From positions 1,891,001-1,955,000 of the forward strand of contig NZ_CP062788.1 in the NCBI RefSeq assembly GCF_025136295.1: DNA of 64,000 nucleotides, written 5' to 3'. Shown piece by piece: positions 40,570-50,170 of the stretch. The notes under the pieces were generated by a model. That model made no database searches. It had not been told where the DNA came from and was given only the letters and a program-made list of their open reading frames with translations. Each line of letters begins with the position of its first letter. Positions within the stretch are counted from its first letter, which is position 1. This stretch comes from Aestuariispira ectoiniformans (GTDB lineage Bacteria > Pseudomonadota > Alphaproteobacteria > UBA8366 > Aestuariispiraceae). The translations under genes were made by a program, and so were the position numbers.

Positions 40570-41478
40570 ATGGACAAAATCGGAGAATTGACAGTCTTTG
40601 CCAAGGTTGTCGACGAAGGGGGATTCTCAGCAGCAGCGCGGGCCATGAACCTGACGCCTTCCGCGGTCAGCAAACAGATCGGCCGACTGGAAGACCGTCT
40701 GGGCGTGCGCCTGCTTAACCGTACCACCCGCAGTCTGAGCCTGACGCCGGAAGGCCGCAGTTTTTATGAGCGTTGCACGCGGATTTTGTCCGATATTGAT
40801 GAGGCAGAGGCGGAGGTTACCAGCGCCCATACCACGCCGCGAGGCATGTTGCGTCTGAGTTGTGGCGTAGCATTCGGTCGTCATCAGGTAAGCCCGCTTA
40901 TCTCCGAATTCCTTGAGCGTTACCCCGACGTCCAGGTGGAAATGATCCAGACTGACAGCGTGGTTGATCTGGTAGAGCAGGGCGTGGATCTGGCGGTCCG
41001 TTTCGGTGAATTGCAGGATTCCAGTCTGGTCGCCCGCTTCCTCGCACGCAGCAAACGGGCGATCTGTGCCTCACCGGAATATCTGGAAAGACATGGTGTG
41101 CCGCAGCATCCGTCTGAATTGCAAGATCATAATTGTCTGTTCTTCAGTACGCTGCCCCATCTGAATGAGTGGATATTCAAGGTGCCGGAGGGAGAGTATC
41201 CCTTCCGCCCACAGGGGAACTTCTCGGCCAATAACGGCGAGACGATCCACGATATGGCCCTTTCCGGCCTTGGCATTGCGCGTCTGGCGGAATTCCTGGT
41301 GGCGCCCGACGTACGGGATGGAAAGCTGGTCCGGATTCTGCAAGATTATTATCGCGACATCACTGTGCCGATCCATGCGCTGTATCCGACGCGGCGCCAT
41401 CTTTCCCCGAAACTGCGCGCTTTCGTTGACTTCCTGGTTGAGAAGTTCAGCCCCGTCCCCCCTTGGGAGCGCCTCTGA
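40570..41478 (+). CDS. LysR-family transcriptional regulator
   Basis: 302 aa. The N-terminal winged helix-turn-helix (1-60) is GELTVFAKVVDEGGFSAAAR, then LTPSAVSKQIGRLEDRLGVR. The effector domain (about 90-300) follows, with RGMLRLSCGVAFGRHQVSPL. It resembles the CrgA/DmlR/AaeR-like subgroup. ATG 40570 follows AAGGGCATCGGAA. Its target is unknown; the divergent 64-aa gene shares the operator region. Confidence 0.93.
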   Translation: MDKIGELTVFAKVVDEGGFSAAARAMNLTPSAVSKQIGRLEDRLGVRLLNRTTRSLSLTPEGRSFYERCTRILSDIDEAEAEVTSAHTTPRGMLRLSCGVAFGRHQVSPLISEFLERYPDVQVEMIQTDSVVDLVEQGVDLAVRFGELQDSSLVARFLARSKRAICASPEYLERHGVPQHPSELQDHNCLFFSTLPHLNEWIFKVPEGEYPFRPQGNFSANNGETIHDMALSGLGIARLAEFLVAPDVRDGKLVRILQDYYRDITVPIHALYPTRRHLSPKLRAFVDFLVEKFSPVPPWERL

Positions 41479-41797
41479 TCTTAAAGGGGCGGTTGATACC
41501 AGCCCCGTCGCCAATAATTTGAGAACCAAAAAAAACCGGAGGTCCAATAGGGCCTCCGGTAAGTGGATGGGTTAGGACAGAAAGCGGGCTTTTCCCAACG
41601 CTGTCGAGGATCAATCTAGGCTTCTGGCCGTCATGTCTCATTGATTCATATCAATGGCATTCGACGAATTGACCGACTTTTGTCTCCAAATTTAAGGATT
41701 TGCCGGAATTCTGCGGTTTTCACACACCAGGGTGCGACAATGTTGACCAGTTCTGATGCAGATTATCCTTGAAAAGCCTGGCTGAAACAGTACATAT
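41479..41797. other. Intergenic region before the suf operon
   Basis: It contains a hairpin ACCGGAGG/CCTCCGGT (41535-41560) preceded by an A-run, so it would terminate minus-strand transcripts. An AT-rich promoter region follows. No gene was seen. Confidence 0.5.
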
Positions 41798-41826
41798 CTA
41801 AATAGGACCAAATTAGTACGGTTTAG
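41798..41826. promoter_or_regulatory. Imperfect dyad operator before the suf operon
   Basis: A 29-base dyad with arms CTAAA and TTTAG and further symmetric positions towards the centre (10 of 14 pairs match; core GACCAAATTAGTAC). It ends four bases before the Rrf2 gene start. It is probably bound by the Rrf2 protein itself or another iron/Fe-S regulator. Confidence 0.6.
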
Positions 41827-41830
41827 GGAA

Positions 41831-42301
41831 ATGTTCCGGTTAAGCCGCCTGACAGATTACGGCTTCGTAGTACTCAGCCAAATGGCCACAAGCGTGGGTG
41901 AAACAGTCACCGCGCCTGAATTGGCCGAAGGCACCGCGTTGCCGTTGCCGACCGTTGCCAAGACTTTGAAGCTTTTGGCAAAGGCCGGTGTGATTGCCTC
42001 CCATCGCGGGGTTGGCGGCGGTTATGCCCTGGAGCGGGGCCCTGAAGATGTCAGCGTATCGGAAATAATAACCGCCCTGGATGGGCCCGTGGCTTTGACG
42101 GCTTGTGTCGAAGGGGCCGAGGGCGCATGCGATGTGGAGAACCTCTGCCCCATGCGCGGGCACTGGGACCCGATCAACATGGCGGTCAAAACGGCGCTCG
42201 ACGCCGTGAGCCTCGCGGATATCGTGGCAAATCCGGCCGTACCGGACTTCATAAACGTAAAACCAAAGGCTGTGGGCGACCAAACCACGGTGGATCAGTA
42301 A
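41831..42301 (+). CDS. Rrf2-family Fe-S cluster regulator of the suf operon
   Basis: 156 aa. The Rrf2 winged helix opens RLSRLTDYGFVVLSQMATSV. HRGVGGGYALERGPEDVSV is the wing. Three conserved Cys lie in CVEGAEGACDVENLCPMRGH, positioned to hold an Fe-S cluster as in IscR and the SUF-type regulator. It heads the suf operon, 18 bases before sufB, and has an operator-like dyad over its own start. Confidence 0.94.
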   Translation: MFRLSRLTDYGFVVLSQMATSVGETVTAPELAEGTALPLPTVAKTLKLLAKAGVIASHRGVGGGYALERGPEDVSVSEIITALDGPVALTACVEGAEGACDVENLCPMRGHWDPINMAVKTALDAVSLADIVANPAVPDFINVKPKAVGDQTTVDQ

Positions 42302-42319
42302 CTGGATCGGACGCAGAAA

Positions 42320-43792
42320 ATGGCGGCTACTACAGAGACCATTCAAAAAGTTGGCGAGCTTGGTGACAAATATAAATACGGCTTTGTCACCGAGATCGAG
42401 ATGGAGCGCGCGCCCAAGGGGTTGAACGAAGATATCATTCGCTTCATCTCCGCCAAGAAGGAGGAGCCGGAATGGCTTCTGGAATGGCGATTGAAGGCCT
42501 ATGAACATTGGAAGTCCATGCCGGACCCGGAATGGGCGAAGCTGAACATTCCAGCCATCGATTACAACGGCATCTATTACTACGCCGCACCGAAGGCCGA
42601 CGACGACAAACCTAAGTCGCTGGACGAGGTCGATCCCAAGCTGCTGGAAACCTATGCCAAGCTGGGCATTCCGCTGAAAGAGCAGGAAGTGCTGGCCGGG
42701 GTGAAGGGCGCGCCGAAGGTTGCTGTCGACGCCGTGTTCGACAGTGTGTCGGTTGCGACCACCTATAAGAAGACCCTGGAAGAAAAAGGCATTGTCTTTT
42801 GTTCCATCTCTGAGGCGGTGAAAACCCATCCGGAACTGGTGAAGAAGTATCTGGGCTCCGTTGTTCCCTATTCGGATAACAAGCATGCCTGCCTGAACAG
42901 TGCGGTCTTTACCGACGGGTCCTTCGTCTACATTCCGAAGGGCGTGCGCTGTCCGATGGAACTGTCGACTTATTTCCGTATCAATGCGGAAGAAACCGGC
43001 CAGTTCGAACGCACCCTGATCGTGGCCGACGAAGGGGCCTATGTCTCCTATCTGGAAGGTTGCACCGCGCCGCAGCGCGATGAAAACCAGCTGCATGCCG
43101 CCGTGGTGGAGCTGATCACGCTGGACGATGCGGAAATCAAATATTCCACGGTTCAGAACTGGTACCCCGGTGATGAAGACGGCAAGGGCGGCATCTATAA
43201 CTTCGTGACTAAGCGTGGCGCCTGTCGTGGCCGCAATTCCAAGATAAGCTGGACCCAGGTGGAAACCGGTTCTGCGATCACCTGGAAATATCCAAGCTGT
43301 ATCCTGCAGGGTGATAATTCGGTTGGTGAGTTCTATTCGGTGGCGATCACCAATAACCGCCAGCAGGCCGATACCGGCACCAAGATGATCCATATCGGCA
43401 AAAACACGTCCTCGCGCATTATTTCCAAGGGGATTTCCGCCGGCCGCGCGGAACAGACCTATCGCGGCCTTGTCCGGGTACAGCCCAAGGCGGATGGCGC
43501 GCGCAACTATACGCAATGCGACAGCCTGCTGATCGGTGATCAGTGTGGCGCGCATACCACCCCCTATATCGAATCCAAGAACCCGACGGCCAAAGTGGAG
43601 CATGAAGCGACCACCTCGAAGATCAGCGAGGATCAGCTTTTCTATTGCCTCCAGCGCGGCATGACGGAAGAAGACGCGGTTTCGCTCATCGTGAATGGTT
43701 TCTGCAAGGAAGTGATGCAGACGCTTCCCATGGAATTCGCGGTAGAGGCACAGAAACTTATTGGTATCAGCCTGGAAGGCAGCGTCGGTTAA
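42320..43792 (+). CDS. sufB: Fe-S cluster assembly scaffold SufB
   Basis: 490 aa; central subunit of the SufBC2D scaffold. Recognisable blocks are [20 protein letters not shown]-like sequence at about 295-315, [40 protein letters not shown] and [20 protein letters not shown]-like sequence near the C-terminus. A conserved Cys in the core (SCIL region) is expected to act in cluster assembly. Second gene of the suf operon. Confidence 0.97.
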   Translation: MAATTETIQKVGELGDKYKYGFVTEIEMERAPKGLNEDIIRFISAKKEEPEWLLEWRLKAYEHWKSMPDPEWAKLNIPAIDYNGIYYYAAPKADDDKPKSLDEVDPKLLETYAKLGIPLKEQEVLAGVKGAPKVAVDAVFDSVSVATTYKKTLEEKGIVFCSISEAVKTHPELVKKYLGSVVPYSDNKHACLNSAVFTDGSFVYIPKGVRCPMELSTYFRINAEETGQFERTLIVADEGAYVSYLEGCTAPQRDENQLHAAVVELITLDDAEIKYSTVQNWYPGDEDGKGGIYNFVTKRGACRGRNSKISWTQVETGSAITWKYPSCILQGDNSVGEFYSVAITNNRQQADTGTKMIHIGKNTSSRIISKGISAGRAEQTYRGLVRVQPKADGARNYTQCDSLLIGDQCGAHTTPYIESKNPTAKVEHEATTSKISEDQLFYCLQRGMTEEDAVSLIVNGFCKEVMQTLPMEFAVEAQKLIGISLEGSVG

Positions 43793-43834
43793 GGCGCAAC
43801 AAGAGAAACACATACGGATTAGGAATTCGGCAAA

Positions 43835-44590
43835 ATGGCATTGTTGGAAATTGACAACCTGCACGCCTCTGTAGAAGGCAAGGAAATCCTCAAAGGTGTG
43901 AACCTGACGATCCGTCCGGGCGAGGTACATGCGATCATGGGCCCCAATGGCGCGGGCAAAAGTACGCTGTCCTATGTGCTGGCCGGGCGCGACGGCTATG
44001 AGGTGACCGAAGGCAAGGTAACCTATGATGGTAAGGACCTGTTGGACCTGGAGCCCAATGAACGGGCCTGCGAAGGTGTTTTCCTGGCCTTCCAGTATCC
44101 GGTGGAAATTCCGGGTGTTGCAGGCACCACATTCCTGAAACACGCACTGAACGCCAAGCGCCGCTATCACGGCGAAGACGAGATGGACGGCCTGGAATTC
44201 GTGAAGATGGTTCGCGGTAAGGCCAAGGAACTCGGCATGCCGGACGATATGTTGAAACGCGCGGTCAATGTGGGGTTCTCCGGCGGTGAGAAAAAACGGA
44301 ACGAGACGTTGCAGATGGCCGTCCTGGAGCCGAAGCTTGCCATTCTGGACGAGACGGATTCCGGCCTGGATATTGACGCCCTGCGTATTGTGGCGGAAGG
44401 GGTGAACAAATTGCGCGATCCGAACCGTGCGGTCCTCGTCATCACCCACTATCAGCGTCTGCTGGACTATCTGGTGCCGGATTTTGTTCACGTCCTGGCC
44501 GATGGCCGTATCGTGAAATCCGGTGACAAGAATTTGGCTCTGGAACTGGAAGAAACCGGTTACGCCGAGTTTTCTTCAAGCGCCGCGTGA
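43835..44590 (+). CDS. sufC: Fe-S cluster assembly ATPase SufC
   Basis: A 251-aa soluble ABC ATPase. Walker A is GPNGAGKST, the signature is FSGGEKKRNE (SufC form), Walker B is LAILDETDSGLD, and the H-loop is ITHYQRLLDYL. It drives conformational change of SufBC2D. AGGAATTCGGCAAA precedes the ATG. It is encoded between sufB and sufD. Confidence 0.98.
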   Translation: MALLEIDNLHASVEGKEILKGVNLTIRPGEVHAIMGPNGAGKSTLSYVLAGRDGYEVTEGKVTYDGKDLLDLEPNERACEGVFLAFQYPVEIPGVAGTTFLKHALNAKRRYHGEDEMDGLEFVKMVRGKAKELGMPDDMLKRAVNVGFSGGEKKRNETLQMAVLEPKLAILDETDSGLDIDALRIVAEGVNKLRDPNRAVLVITHYQRLLDYLVPDFVHVLADGRIVKSGDKNLALELEETGYAEFSSSAA

Positions 44591-44603
44591 TCCGGAGGAC
44601 GAA

Positions 44604-45914
44604 ATGTCGGAAGTAATCGACCCCTTTATCCGCGGTTTCGGTAATACGCCGGTGAAACTGCCCCTGGCGGAAGTGCCCTGGCTGGCGGACCGCCGGACGC
44701 TGGCGAAAGATGCCTATTGCATGATGGGCCTGCCGACGGTGAAGCAGGAAGCCTGGAAATACACCAACCTCAAGGATTTGAGGAAACTGGACTGGCGTCA
44801 GGCTGACAGCGTTGACGTTGCCGTACCTGATAGTTTGCCTGCGACCATACCGTCCATTGATGCCTATCGCATCGTCCTGGTGAATGGCCGTTTCAATCCG
44901 GCCCTGTCGGATATCGGCGGTCTCCCGGCCAAGGTAAAGCTTGGCGGGCTGGCACAGGCGATCGAAGATGCTCCGGATGCTTTTGTCGACCGGATCGGCA
45001 CTTTGCTGGCCGATATCGACGAGGCGGTCCTGGCGCTTAATACGGCTTATCTGGCTGACGGATTTTATCTGGAACTCGACCGTGGTGTTGTCTTGGACAA
45101 GCCCATTCATCTCGTGTCCCTGGCTGTTGCCGGCGACACGGCGTTGTCCTTCCATCCGCGCAACCTGATCGTTGCCGGGGAGGGAAGCATCGCAACCGTG
45201 TTGGAAACCCATGTGGGAACCGGCGATGTCGCGACACTGAGCAACCACGTGACCGAAGTCCTGGTGGAGCAGGGGGCGAACCTTGGCCATTACAAATTGC
45301 AGCAGGAAGCCCAGAATGCCTATCACCTGTCCACGACGGCGGTGAAGCTGGACGACAAGGCAGTCTATGACAGCTTTGTCCTGCAGCTTGGCGGTTGTCT
45401 GGCGCGCAGTGATGTTCGTTGTCTGGTCGACGGCAGCCATGCGGAGGCACGGATCAACGGTGCCTATCACGGTGGCGAGGGTCAGCATATCGACAACACG
45501 ACGTTCATTGATCATGCCAAGCCGGACAGCCAGAGCCGCGAAATATACAAAGGCGTGCTGGACGGCAATGGCCGTGGCGTGTTCCAGGGCAAGATCCTGG
45601 TCCGTCAGACGGCTCAGCGTACCGATGGTCACCAGTTGAACCGGGCGTTGCTGCTTTCCCGCAAGGCGGAACTGGATTCCAAGCCGGAACTGGAAATCTA
45701 CGCAGACGATGTGAAATGCAGCCATGGTGCTACCTCTGGTGACTTGGATGAGGATCAGCTCTTTTATCTGCAGGCCCGCGGGATCGATGAAGACAAAGCT
45801 CGCAAGATCCTTGTGCAGGCTTTCATGTTCGACGTTCTGGGGGAAATCCAGAACCCTGCGGTTCGTGAGATTTTCCATGATGCGATCGGTGAAAAACTGG
45901 GAGATATCGCATGA
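44604..45914 (+). CDS. sufD: Fe-S cluster assembly protein SufD
   Basis: 436 aa, the SufB paralogue completing the SufBC2D scaffold. Features are VKQEAWKYTNLKDLRKLDW in the N-terminal part, a beta-helix core, and KCSHGATSGDLDEDQLFYLQ plus ARGIDEDKARKILVQAF near the C-terminus. ATG 44604 follows CCGGAGGACGAA. The stop overlaps the sufS start (ATGA). Confidence 0.96.
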   Translation: MSEVIDPFIRGFGNTPVKLPLAEVPWLADRRTLAKDAYCMMGLPTVKQEAWKYTNLKDLRKLDWRQADSVDVAVPDSLPATIPSIDAYRIVLVNGRFNPALSDIGGLPAKVKLGGLAQAIEDAPDAFVDRIGTLLADIDEAVLALNTAYLADGFYLELDRGVVLDKPIHLVSLAVAGDTALSFHPRNLIVAGEGSIATVLETHVGTGDVATLSNHVTEVLVEQGANLGHYKLQQEAQNAYHLSTTAVKLDDKAVYDSFVLQLGGCLARSDVRCLVDGSHAEARINGAYHGGEGQHIDNTTFIDHAKPDSQSREIYKGVLDGNGRGVFQGKILVRQTAQRTDGHQLNRALLLSRKAELDSKPELEIYADDVKCSHGATSGDLDEDQLFYLQARGIDEDKARKILVQAFMFDVLGEIQNPAVREIFHDAIGEKLGDIA

Positions 45915-47161
45915 CGATACAGGCGGCCAACCCGGTGAATGAAACCTATGATATCGATGCCGTTCGTGCAGAATTTCCTATTCTGCAGGAAAAGGTAAAT
46001 GGCTATCCGCTGAGCTTCCTGGACAACGGGGCGTCGGCGCAAAAGCCGCTGGCCGTCATCAATGCGATGAGGCACCATTATGAACATTGCTATGCCAATG
46101 TGCATCGCGGGGCCTACACATTCTCTGAGGAGACCACGGCGGCCTATGAGGGCGCCCGGGAAAAGATTCGTGCGTTCCTGAATGCGCGTAGCGAAAAGGA
46201 AATCGTCTTTACGGGTAATGCAACCGGCGCCATCAACCTGGTCGCCTACGCTTACGGGCGCGGCATTCTGAAGGCGGGTGATGAGATTGTGATCTCCCAT
46301 ATGGAGCATCATTCCAACATCGTTCCCTGGCAGATTCTGCGCGACGAAACCGGTGTGCACCTCAAGGTTGCACCGATCTCGGACGAGGGCGAATTCCTGC
46401 TTGAAGAATATAAGGCGTTGCTGACGGAGAAGACCAAACTGGTCGCCATCACTCATGTATCCAACGTTCTGGGTACGGTGACGCCGCTGAAGGCCATTAT
46501 CGACACGGCGCACAGCGTTGGTGCGAAGGTTCTGGTGGATGGAAGTCAGGCCGTGATGCATATGCCGGTTGATGTTCAGGAACTGGATTGCGACTTTTAC
46601 GTCTTTACCGGCCATAAGATTTATGGGCCGTCCGGCATCGGCGTGCTTTATGGCAAGGAAGCACTGCTGGATGCCATGCCGCCTTTCATGGGCGGTGGCG
46701 ATATGATTTCCAGCGTTACTCTGGAGAAAAGCACCTGGGCGGACCTGCCTGCCAAGTTTGAGGCAGGAACGCCGCCGATCGTGCAGGCCATTGGGCTTGG
46801 GGCGGCCATCGACTATGTCTCTGGCGTCGGACTTGAGTCTATCGCGGCCCATGAACAGGCGCTTCTGGGCTATGCCACACAGAAACTGGCCTCGATTGAC
46901 GGTTTGCGTGTGATCGGTACCGCGCCGGCAAAGACTTCGGTCATCTCTTTCGTCATGAAGGATGCCCATCCCCATGACATAGCAACGATCGCGGACCAGA
47001 AGGGCGTTGCCCTTCGTGCGGGCCATCATTGTGCAGAACCACTGATGCAGCGTATGGGTGTAACCGGGACGACAAGGGCCTCCTTTGGGATGTATAATAC
47101 CCATGCAGAAGTGGACGCCCTGGTTTCCGCCATGGAAAAAGTGAAGGAGTTCTTCGGCTGA
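45911..47161 (+). CDS. sufS: Cysteine desulfurase SufS
   Basis: A 416-aa class V PLP enzyme supplying sulfur. The N-terminal block LDNGASAQKPLAVINAM and THVSNVLGTVTPLKAI are typical. The PLP Lys lies in FTGHKIYGPSGIGVLYG, and the catalytic Cys lies in RAGHHCAEPLMQRMG. It overlaps sufD by four bases and sufT by one, so translation is coupled. Confidence 0.97.
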   Translation: MTIQAANPVNETYDIDAVRAEFPILQEKVNGYPLSFLDNGASAQKPLAVINAMRHHYEHCYANVHRGAYTFSEETTAAYEGAREKIRAFLNARSEKEIVFTGNATGAINLVAYAYGRGILKAGDEIVISHMEHHSNIVPWQILRDETGVHLKVAPISDEGEFLLEEYKALLTEKTKLVAITHVSNVLGTVTPLKAIIDTAHSVGAKVLVDGSQAVMHMPVDVQELDCDFYVFTGHKIYGPSGIGVLYGKEALLDAMPPFMGGGDMISSVTLEKSTWADLPAKFEAGTPPIVQAIGLGAAIDYVSGVGLESIAAHEQALLGYATQKLASIDGLRVIGTAPAKTSVISFVMKDAHPHDIATIADQKGVALRAGHHCAEPLMQRMGVTGTTRASFGMYNTHAEVDALVSAMEKVKEFFG

Positions 47162-47631
47162 TGGATGGCGATAAAGTCAAAACCGACAAACCGGAAGAAA
47201 CCCCGGCTGACTATATGGATATGGGGCCGGGCGGGATGGTACATCCCTATCTCGGTAACTTTGGGATGCCTGCCGCTGAAGAGGGCATGACTGCCCGTGC
47301 GGGTACGCGTCTGGAAGAAGGGGCGGCCAAGGCAACCCCGGAGGCAGTCGAAGACTCCCTTCGCACAGTCTATGACCCGGAAATTCCGGTCAACATCTAT
47401 GACCTGGGGCTGATCTATAGCTGTGAAATGGATGACTATGGGGATGTTGCCGTAACCATGACGTTGACGGCGCCTGCCTGTCCGGTCGCGGGCGAGATGC
47501 CCGGTCAGGTGGCGGAGGCTGTTGCCGGTGTCGACGGTGTCGGCGAAGTTGCCGTAACCCTGACCTGGGAGCCGCCGTGGCGTCCCGACATGATGTCGGA
47601 AGATGCCAGAATGGCCCTGGACTTGTTCTGA
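47161..47631 (+). CDS. sufT: SUF-system assembly protein SufT (DUF59/MIP18 family)
   Basis: 156 aa. A poorly conserved N-terminal part (1-60) precedes a DUF59 domain: SLRTVYDPEIPVNIYDLGLI, then TMTLTAPACPVAGEMP with the conserved Cys, and VTLTWEPPWRPDMMS. Family members help maturation of Fe-S proteins. The ATG overlaps the sufS stop by one base. Confidence 0.94.
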   Translation: MDGDKVKTDKPEETPADYMDMGPGGMVHPYLGNFGMPAAEEGMTARAGTRLEEGAAKATPEAVEDSLRTVYDPEIPVNIYDLGLIYSCEMDDYGDVAVTMTLTAPACPVAGEMPGQVAEAVAGVDGVGEVAVTLTWEPPWRPDMMSEDARMALDLF

Positions 47632-47682
47632 TGTCGCGACATTCCAATATAAAAAGTCTCAAGGCTTAGGAGAAAGGTAATC

Positions 47683-48030
47683 ATGTTCGGTTCCGGTGGA
47701 CCTGTACTGACCTTGACGGATAACGCCGCCAAACGGGTAAGGCAGTTGATGGACCAGGGCGACAAAGACGTTCTGGGCCTGCGTGTTGGTGTTTCATCCA
47801 AGGGCTGTTCCGGCTTGTCCTATGTGGTGGAATACGCCATGGAACAGAAAAAATTTGAAGAAGTCGTTGAAGACAAAGGCGTTAAAATCTTTATCGACCC
47901 GGCGGCGATCATGTTCCTGATCGGCTCGGAGATGGATTTTGTCGAGGACAAGCTGGAAAGCCGATTCACCTTCAGCAATCCGAATGAAACAGCCCGCTGT
48001 GGCTGTGGTGAAAGCTTCAGCGTCCAATAA
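47683..48030 (+). CDS. sufA: A-type Fe-S carrier SufA
   Basis: 115 aa. Three Cys of the A-type carrier are visible: KGCSGLSYVVEY and the C-terminal RCGCGESF. Other blocks are LTLTDNAAKRVRQLM and FIDPAAIMFLIGSEMDFVED. It passes clusters from SufBC2D to apo-proteins. Last gene of the suf operon; a terminator follows 20 bases later. Confidence 0.96.
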   Translation: MFGSGGPVLTLTDNAAKRVRQLMDQGDKDVLGLRVGVSSKGCSGLSYVVEYAMEQKKFEEVVEDKGVKIFIDPAAIMFLIGSEMDFVEDKLESRFTFSNPNETARCGCGESFSVQ

Positions 48031-48050
48031 TCTTCTTTTCGAATGAATGA

Positions 48051-48077
48051 ACAACCGGCCCCTATCGGGCCGGTTGT
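48051..48077. terminator. Terminator between sufA and the histidine-kinase gene
   Basis: An 11-bp perfect stem ACAACCGGCCC/GGGCCGGTTGT with a five-base loop between convergent genes. T-runs are poor on both sides, but symmetry and position suit bidirectional termination. Confidence 0.75.
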
Positions 48078-48083
48078 TTGCGT

Positions 48084-50168
48084 TCAGGCGGCATTCTGAT
48101 CGCGCACTTCCATTGGCAGGTGAAGTTCAAAGCGCGTTCCATTGCCGGGGCTGCTTTCAACCGCGATTTCCCCACCGAGGCGAAGGGTAACCAGATTGTG
48201 GACCAACAGCATTCCCAGGCCCGTTTTCTCACCGTCCTTGATAGAGCTTTGATAAGGGTCGAAAATCTTGCGGGTCTGCTCCTCCGTCATGCCACAGCCG
48301 TTATCCTCATAGACGATTGTGACACCCTGGGCGGTGGTGTTGGCCAGTATGTTGATATGCCCGGTTGCATCGGCATCATAGGCATGTGTCAGTGAATTCA
48401 TGATCAGGGTGGTCATGATCTGGGACAGGGCCACGGGATGGGTTTTGATATTGACCTTGTCGGGACAGTAAATCGAGACGTCGATCTGCCGGTCGCGCAG
48501 ATGCTCCTCACGGTCGGCGAGACAGCCTGCGAGAAATTCATTGAGGTTGACCACACGCTTCTGGTCCATCGGCTTGTCCCGGGACAATTGTTTGAAACGC
48601 TCGATCAGTTCAATCGTGCGATCAATGTTTACCTGCAGGATCTGCGTGCCTTCGGTAACAAAGTCGTAAAAGCGCTGTACGTCGGATTTCTTCAGGCGGC
48701 CTTCCTTCAGGTGCTCGCCGAAGATTTCAACCTTTGCGTAAAGATGCGAAACGACACTGACCGCTGCCCCGAGAGGGGTGTTCAACTCATGCGCCACACC
48801 GGCGACGAGCGTGGCAATAGAGGCCAGCTTTTCGGACTGGATCAGGCTTTCCTGCGTCATATGCAGTTCCGCCAGCGCGGCTTCGGCCTTTTCCTTTGAG
48901 GCGCGAATGTCCCTCTCCGATTCCACCATACGCTCGACATCCTGTTCGATCCGGTTCAGGAAGAAATCGAGGGCGCGGCAGATATCGGCGATTTCATCGA
49001 TGCCCTTCAATGGAATCTGATCGCGTATATAGACGCCCTTCTGACCAAGTTCCATGAGGTTTCGCAGGTTATAGAGGCGGTTGATGACCATGCGCCCGAC
49101 CAGAACCCAGGCCGTAGTGGCGGCCAGCAACAGGCCCAGCCCGGTCAGGATGATGACCAGGATTGTTCCCCGGTGATTGAGTGCATTCAGGTCTTCCGCC
49201 GTGTTGCGGACGTTTACGGCAACCTGTCCCGACAGTGTTTGCCCAAGGGAGGCAAAATGCGAGGCGTCCTCGATTGCAGAGGTCACAGCCTTTGCTGTTT
49301 GTGCGCGTCTTTCCAAAAGCAGGAGCGTTTGCTGGAAGAGATTGTCCGGTACCAGTCCAAGTGACGTGAGCTGGCTGACGAGTTCTTTCAGGTCTTCGGT
49401 TTTCGCGTCAGGACCGAAGCTTTCCATATGCCGTTGCAGTTTGTCCGCAACGGATTGAAAGCTTGCCTGGAAAGTGGAAACCACCCGCGGATTGTTTTCG
49501 TTAAATGCCTGCGTCAGCAACGCATGGGCCTGTCCGGCACTGCTCTCCACTTCCAGACTGTATTGGAAATTGGGAAGATCGCTTTCAAAGAAACGCCGCC
49601 GCAGCGAGTCTGTCGGCTTCTGCTTTTCATTGATCAGGCCATAGAGGGCGACATTCAGTTCGAACCCGGCATTGTTTTTGATCGGCTGTATTTTCTCGTT
49701 GATGCGCTTCAGGGTTTCGTTGCCTTTACGCATTAGCAGGCGGCGCTGGTTTTCAATCTGGAGTTCTTCCATCCGACTTTGGTAGATGCTCTGCAGGCGC
49801 GCAGATAGCGTTTCTGCCTGACGGTTCATCTGGTCGACCTCGGTCGCAAGATTGTGACTTCTGATCGTTGCTATCTGCCTCACCAGTTTCTCAAGCGAAC
49901 CGGACAGCTTTTTGTACTGATAGTCCAGCCGCGCCGGATTGGAGGTATTGGCAAAGTTCTGAATGTCATTGGCGATAATATGGGCTCTGGCCGCGGCCAG
50001 ATAGCCGGTTTCGATGGCGGGCAGGTTGGTTTCTTGCGCCTGCCTGGTTGTGCGGCCTACAAAATAGAATGCGGAAATGGATGTCAGTCCGACACCCAGA
50101 AACAGGACGGCCATGACACCCATGGCCAGGTAAAAGCGGGCTTTGATGGTGGATGGAAGCTTGAACAT
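48084..50168 (-). CDS. Membrane sensor histidine kinase with large helical periplasmic domain (TorS-like layout)
   Basis: 694 aa. TM1 is about 12-34, followed by a helical periplasmic sensor of about 290 residues, TM2 (TILVIILTGLGLLLAATTAW) and a HAMP domain. A coiled-coil/HisKA region has H-box VAGVAHELNTPLG. The HATPase has YEDNGCGMTEEQTRKIFDPY and GLGMLLVHNLV. There is no receiver domain. ATG 50168 lies seven bases after GGAGG and overlaps the end of the binding-protein gene (ATGATCATG), so translation is coupled. This pairing suggests the binding protein presents a ligand to the sensor. No response regulator is adjacent. Confidence 0.9.
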   Translation of the reverse strand: MFKLPSTIKARFYLAMGVMAVLFLGVGLTSISAFYFVGRTTRQAQETNLPAIETGYLAAARAHIIANDIQNFANTSNPARLDYQYKKLSGSLEKLVRQIATIRSHNLATEVDQMNRQAETLSARLQSIYQSRMEELQIENQRRLLMRKGNETLKRINEKIQPIKNNAGFELNVALYGLINEKQKPTDSLRRRFFESDLPNFQYSLEVESSAGQAHALLTQAFNENNPRVVSTFQASFQSVADKLQRHMESFGPDAKTEDLKELVSQLTSLGLVPDNLFQQTLLLLERRAQTAKAVTSAIEDASHFASLGQTLSGQVAVNVRNTAEDLNALNHRGTILVIILTGLGLLLAATTAWVLVGRMVINRLYNLRNLMELGQKGVYIRDQIPLKGIDEIADICRALDFFLNRIEQDVERMVESERDIRASKEKAEAALAELHMTQESLIQSEKLASIATLVAGVAHELNTPLGAAVSVVSHLYAKVEIFGEHLKEGRLKKSDVQRFYDFVTEGTQILQVNIDRTIELIERFKQLSRDKPMDQKRVVNLNEFLAGCLADREEHLRDRQIDVSIYCPDKVNIKTHPVALSQIMTTLIMNSLTHAYDADATGHINILANTTAQGVTIVYEDNGCGMTEEQTRKIFDPYQSSIKDGEKTGLGMLLVHNLVTLRLGGEIAVESSPGNGTRFELHLPMEVRDQNAA

Positions 50169-50170
50169 GA

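Noticed and set aside
41840-44491. 883-codon minus-strand open frame opposite the Rrf2-sufB-sufC genes
   Set aside because: The plus strand encodes canonical Suf proteins with proper spacing and ribosome sites.
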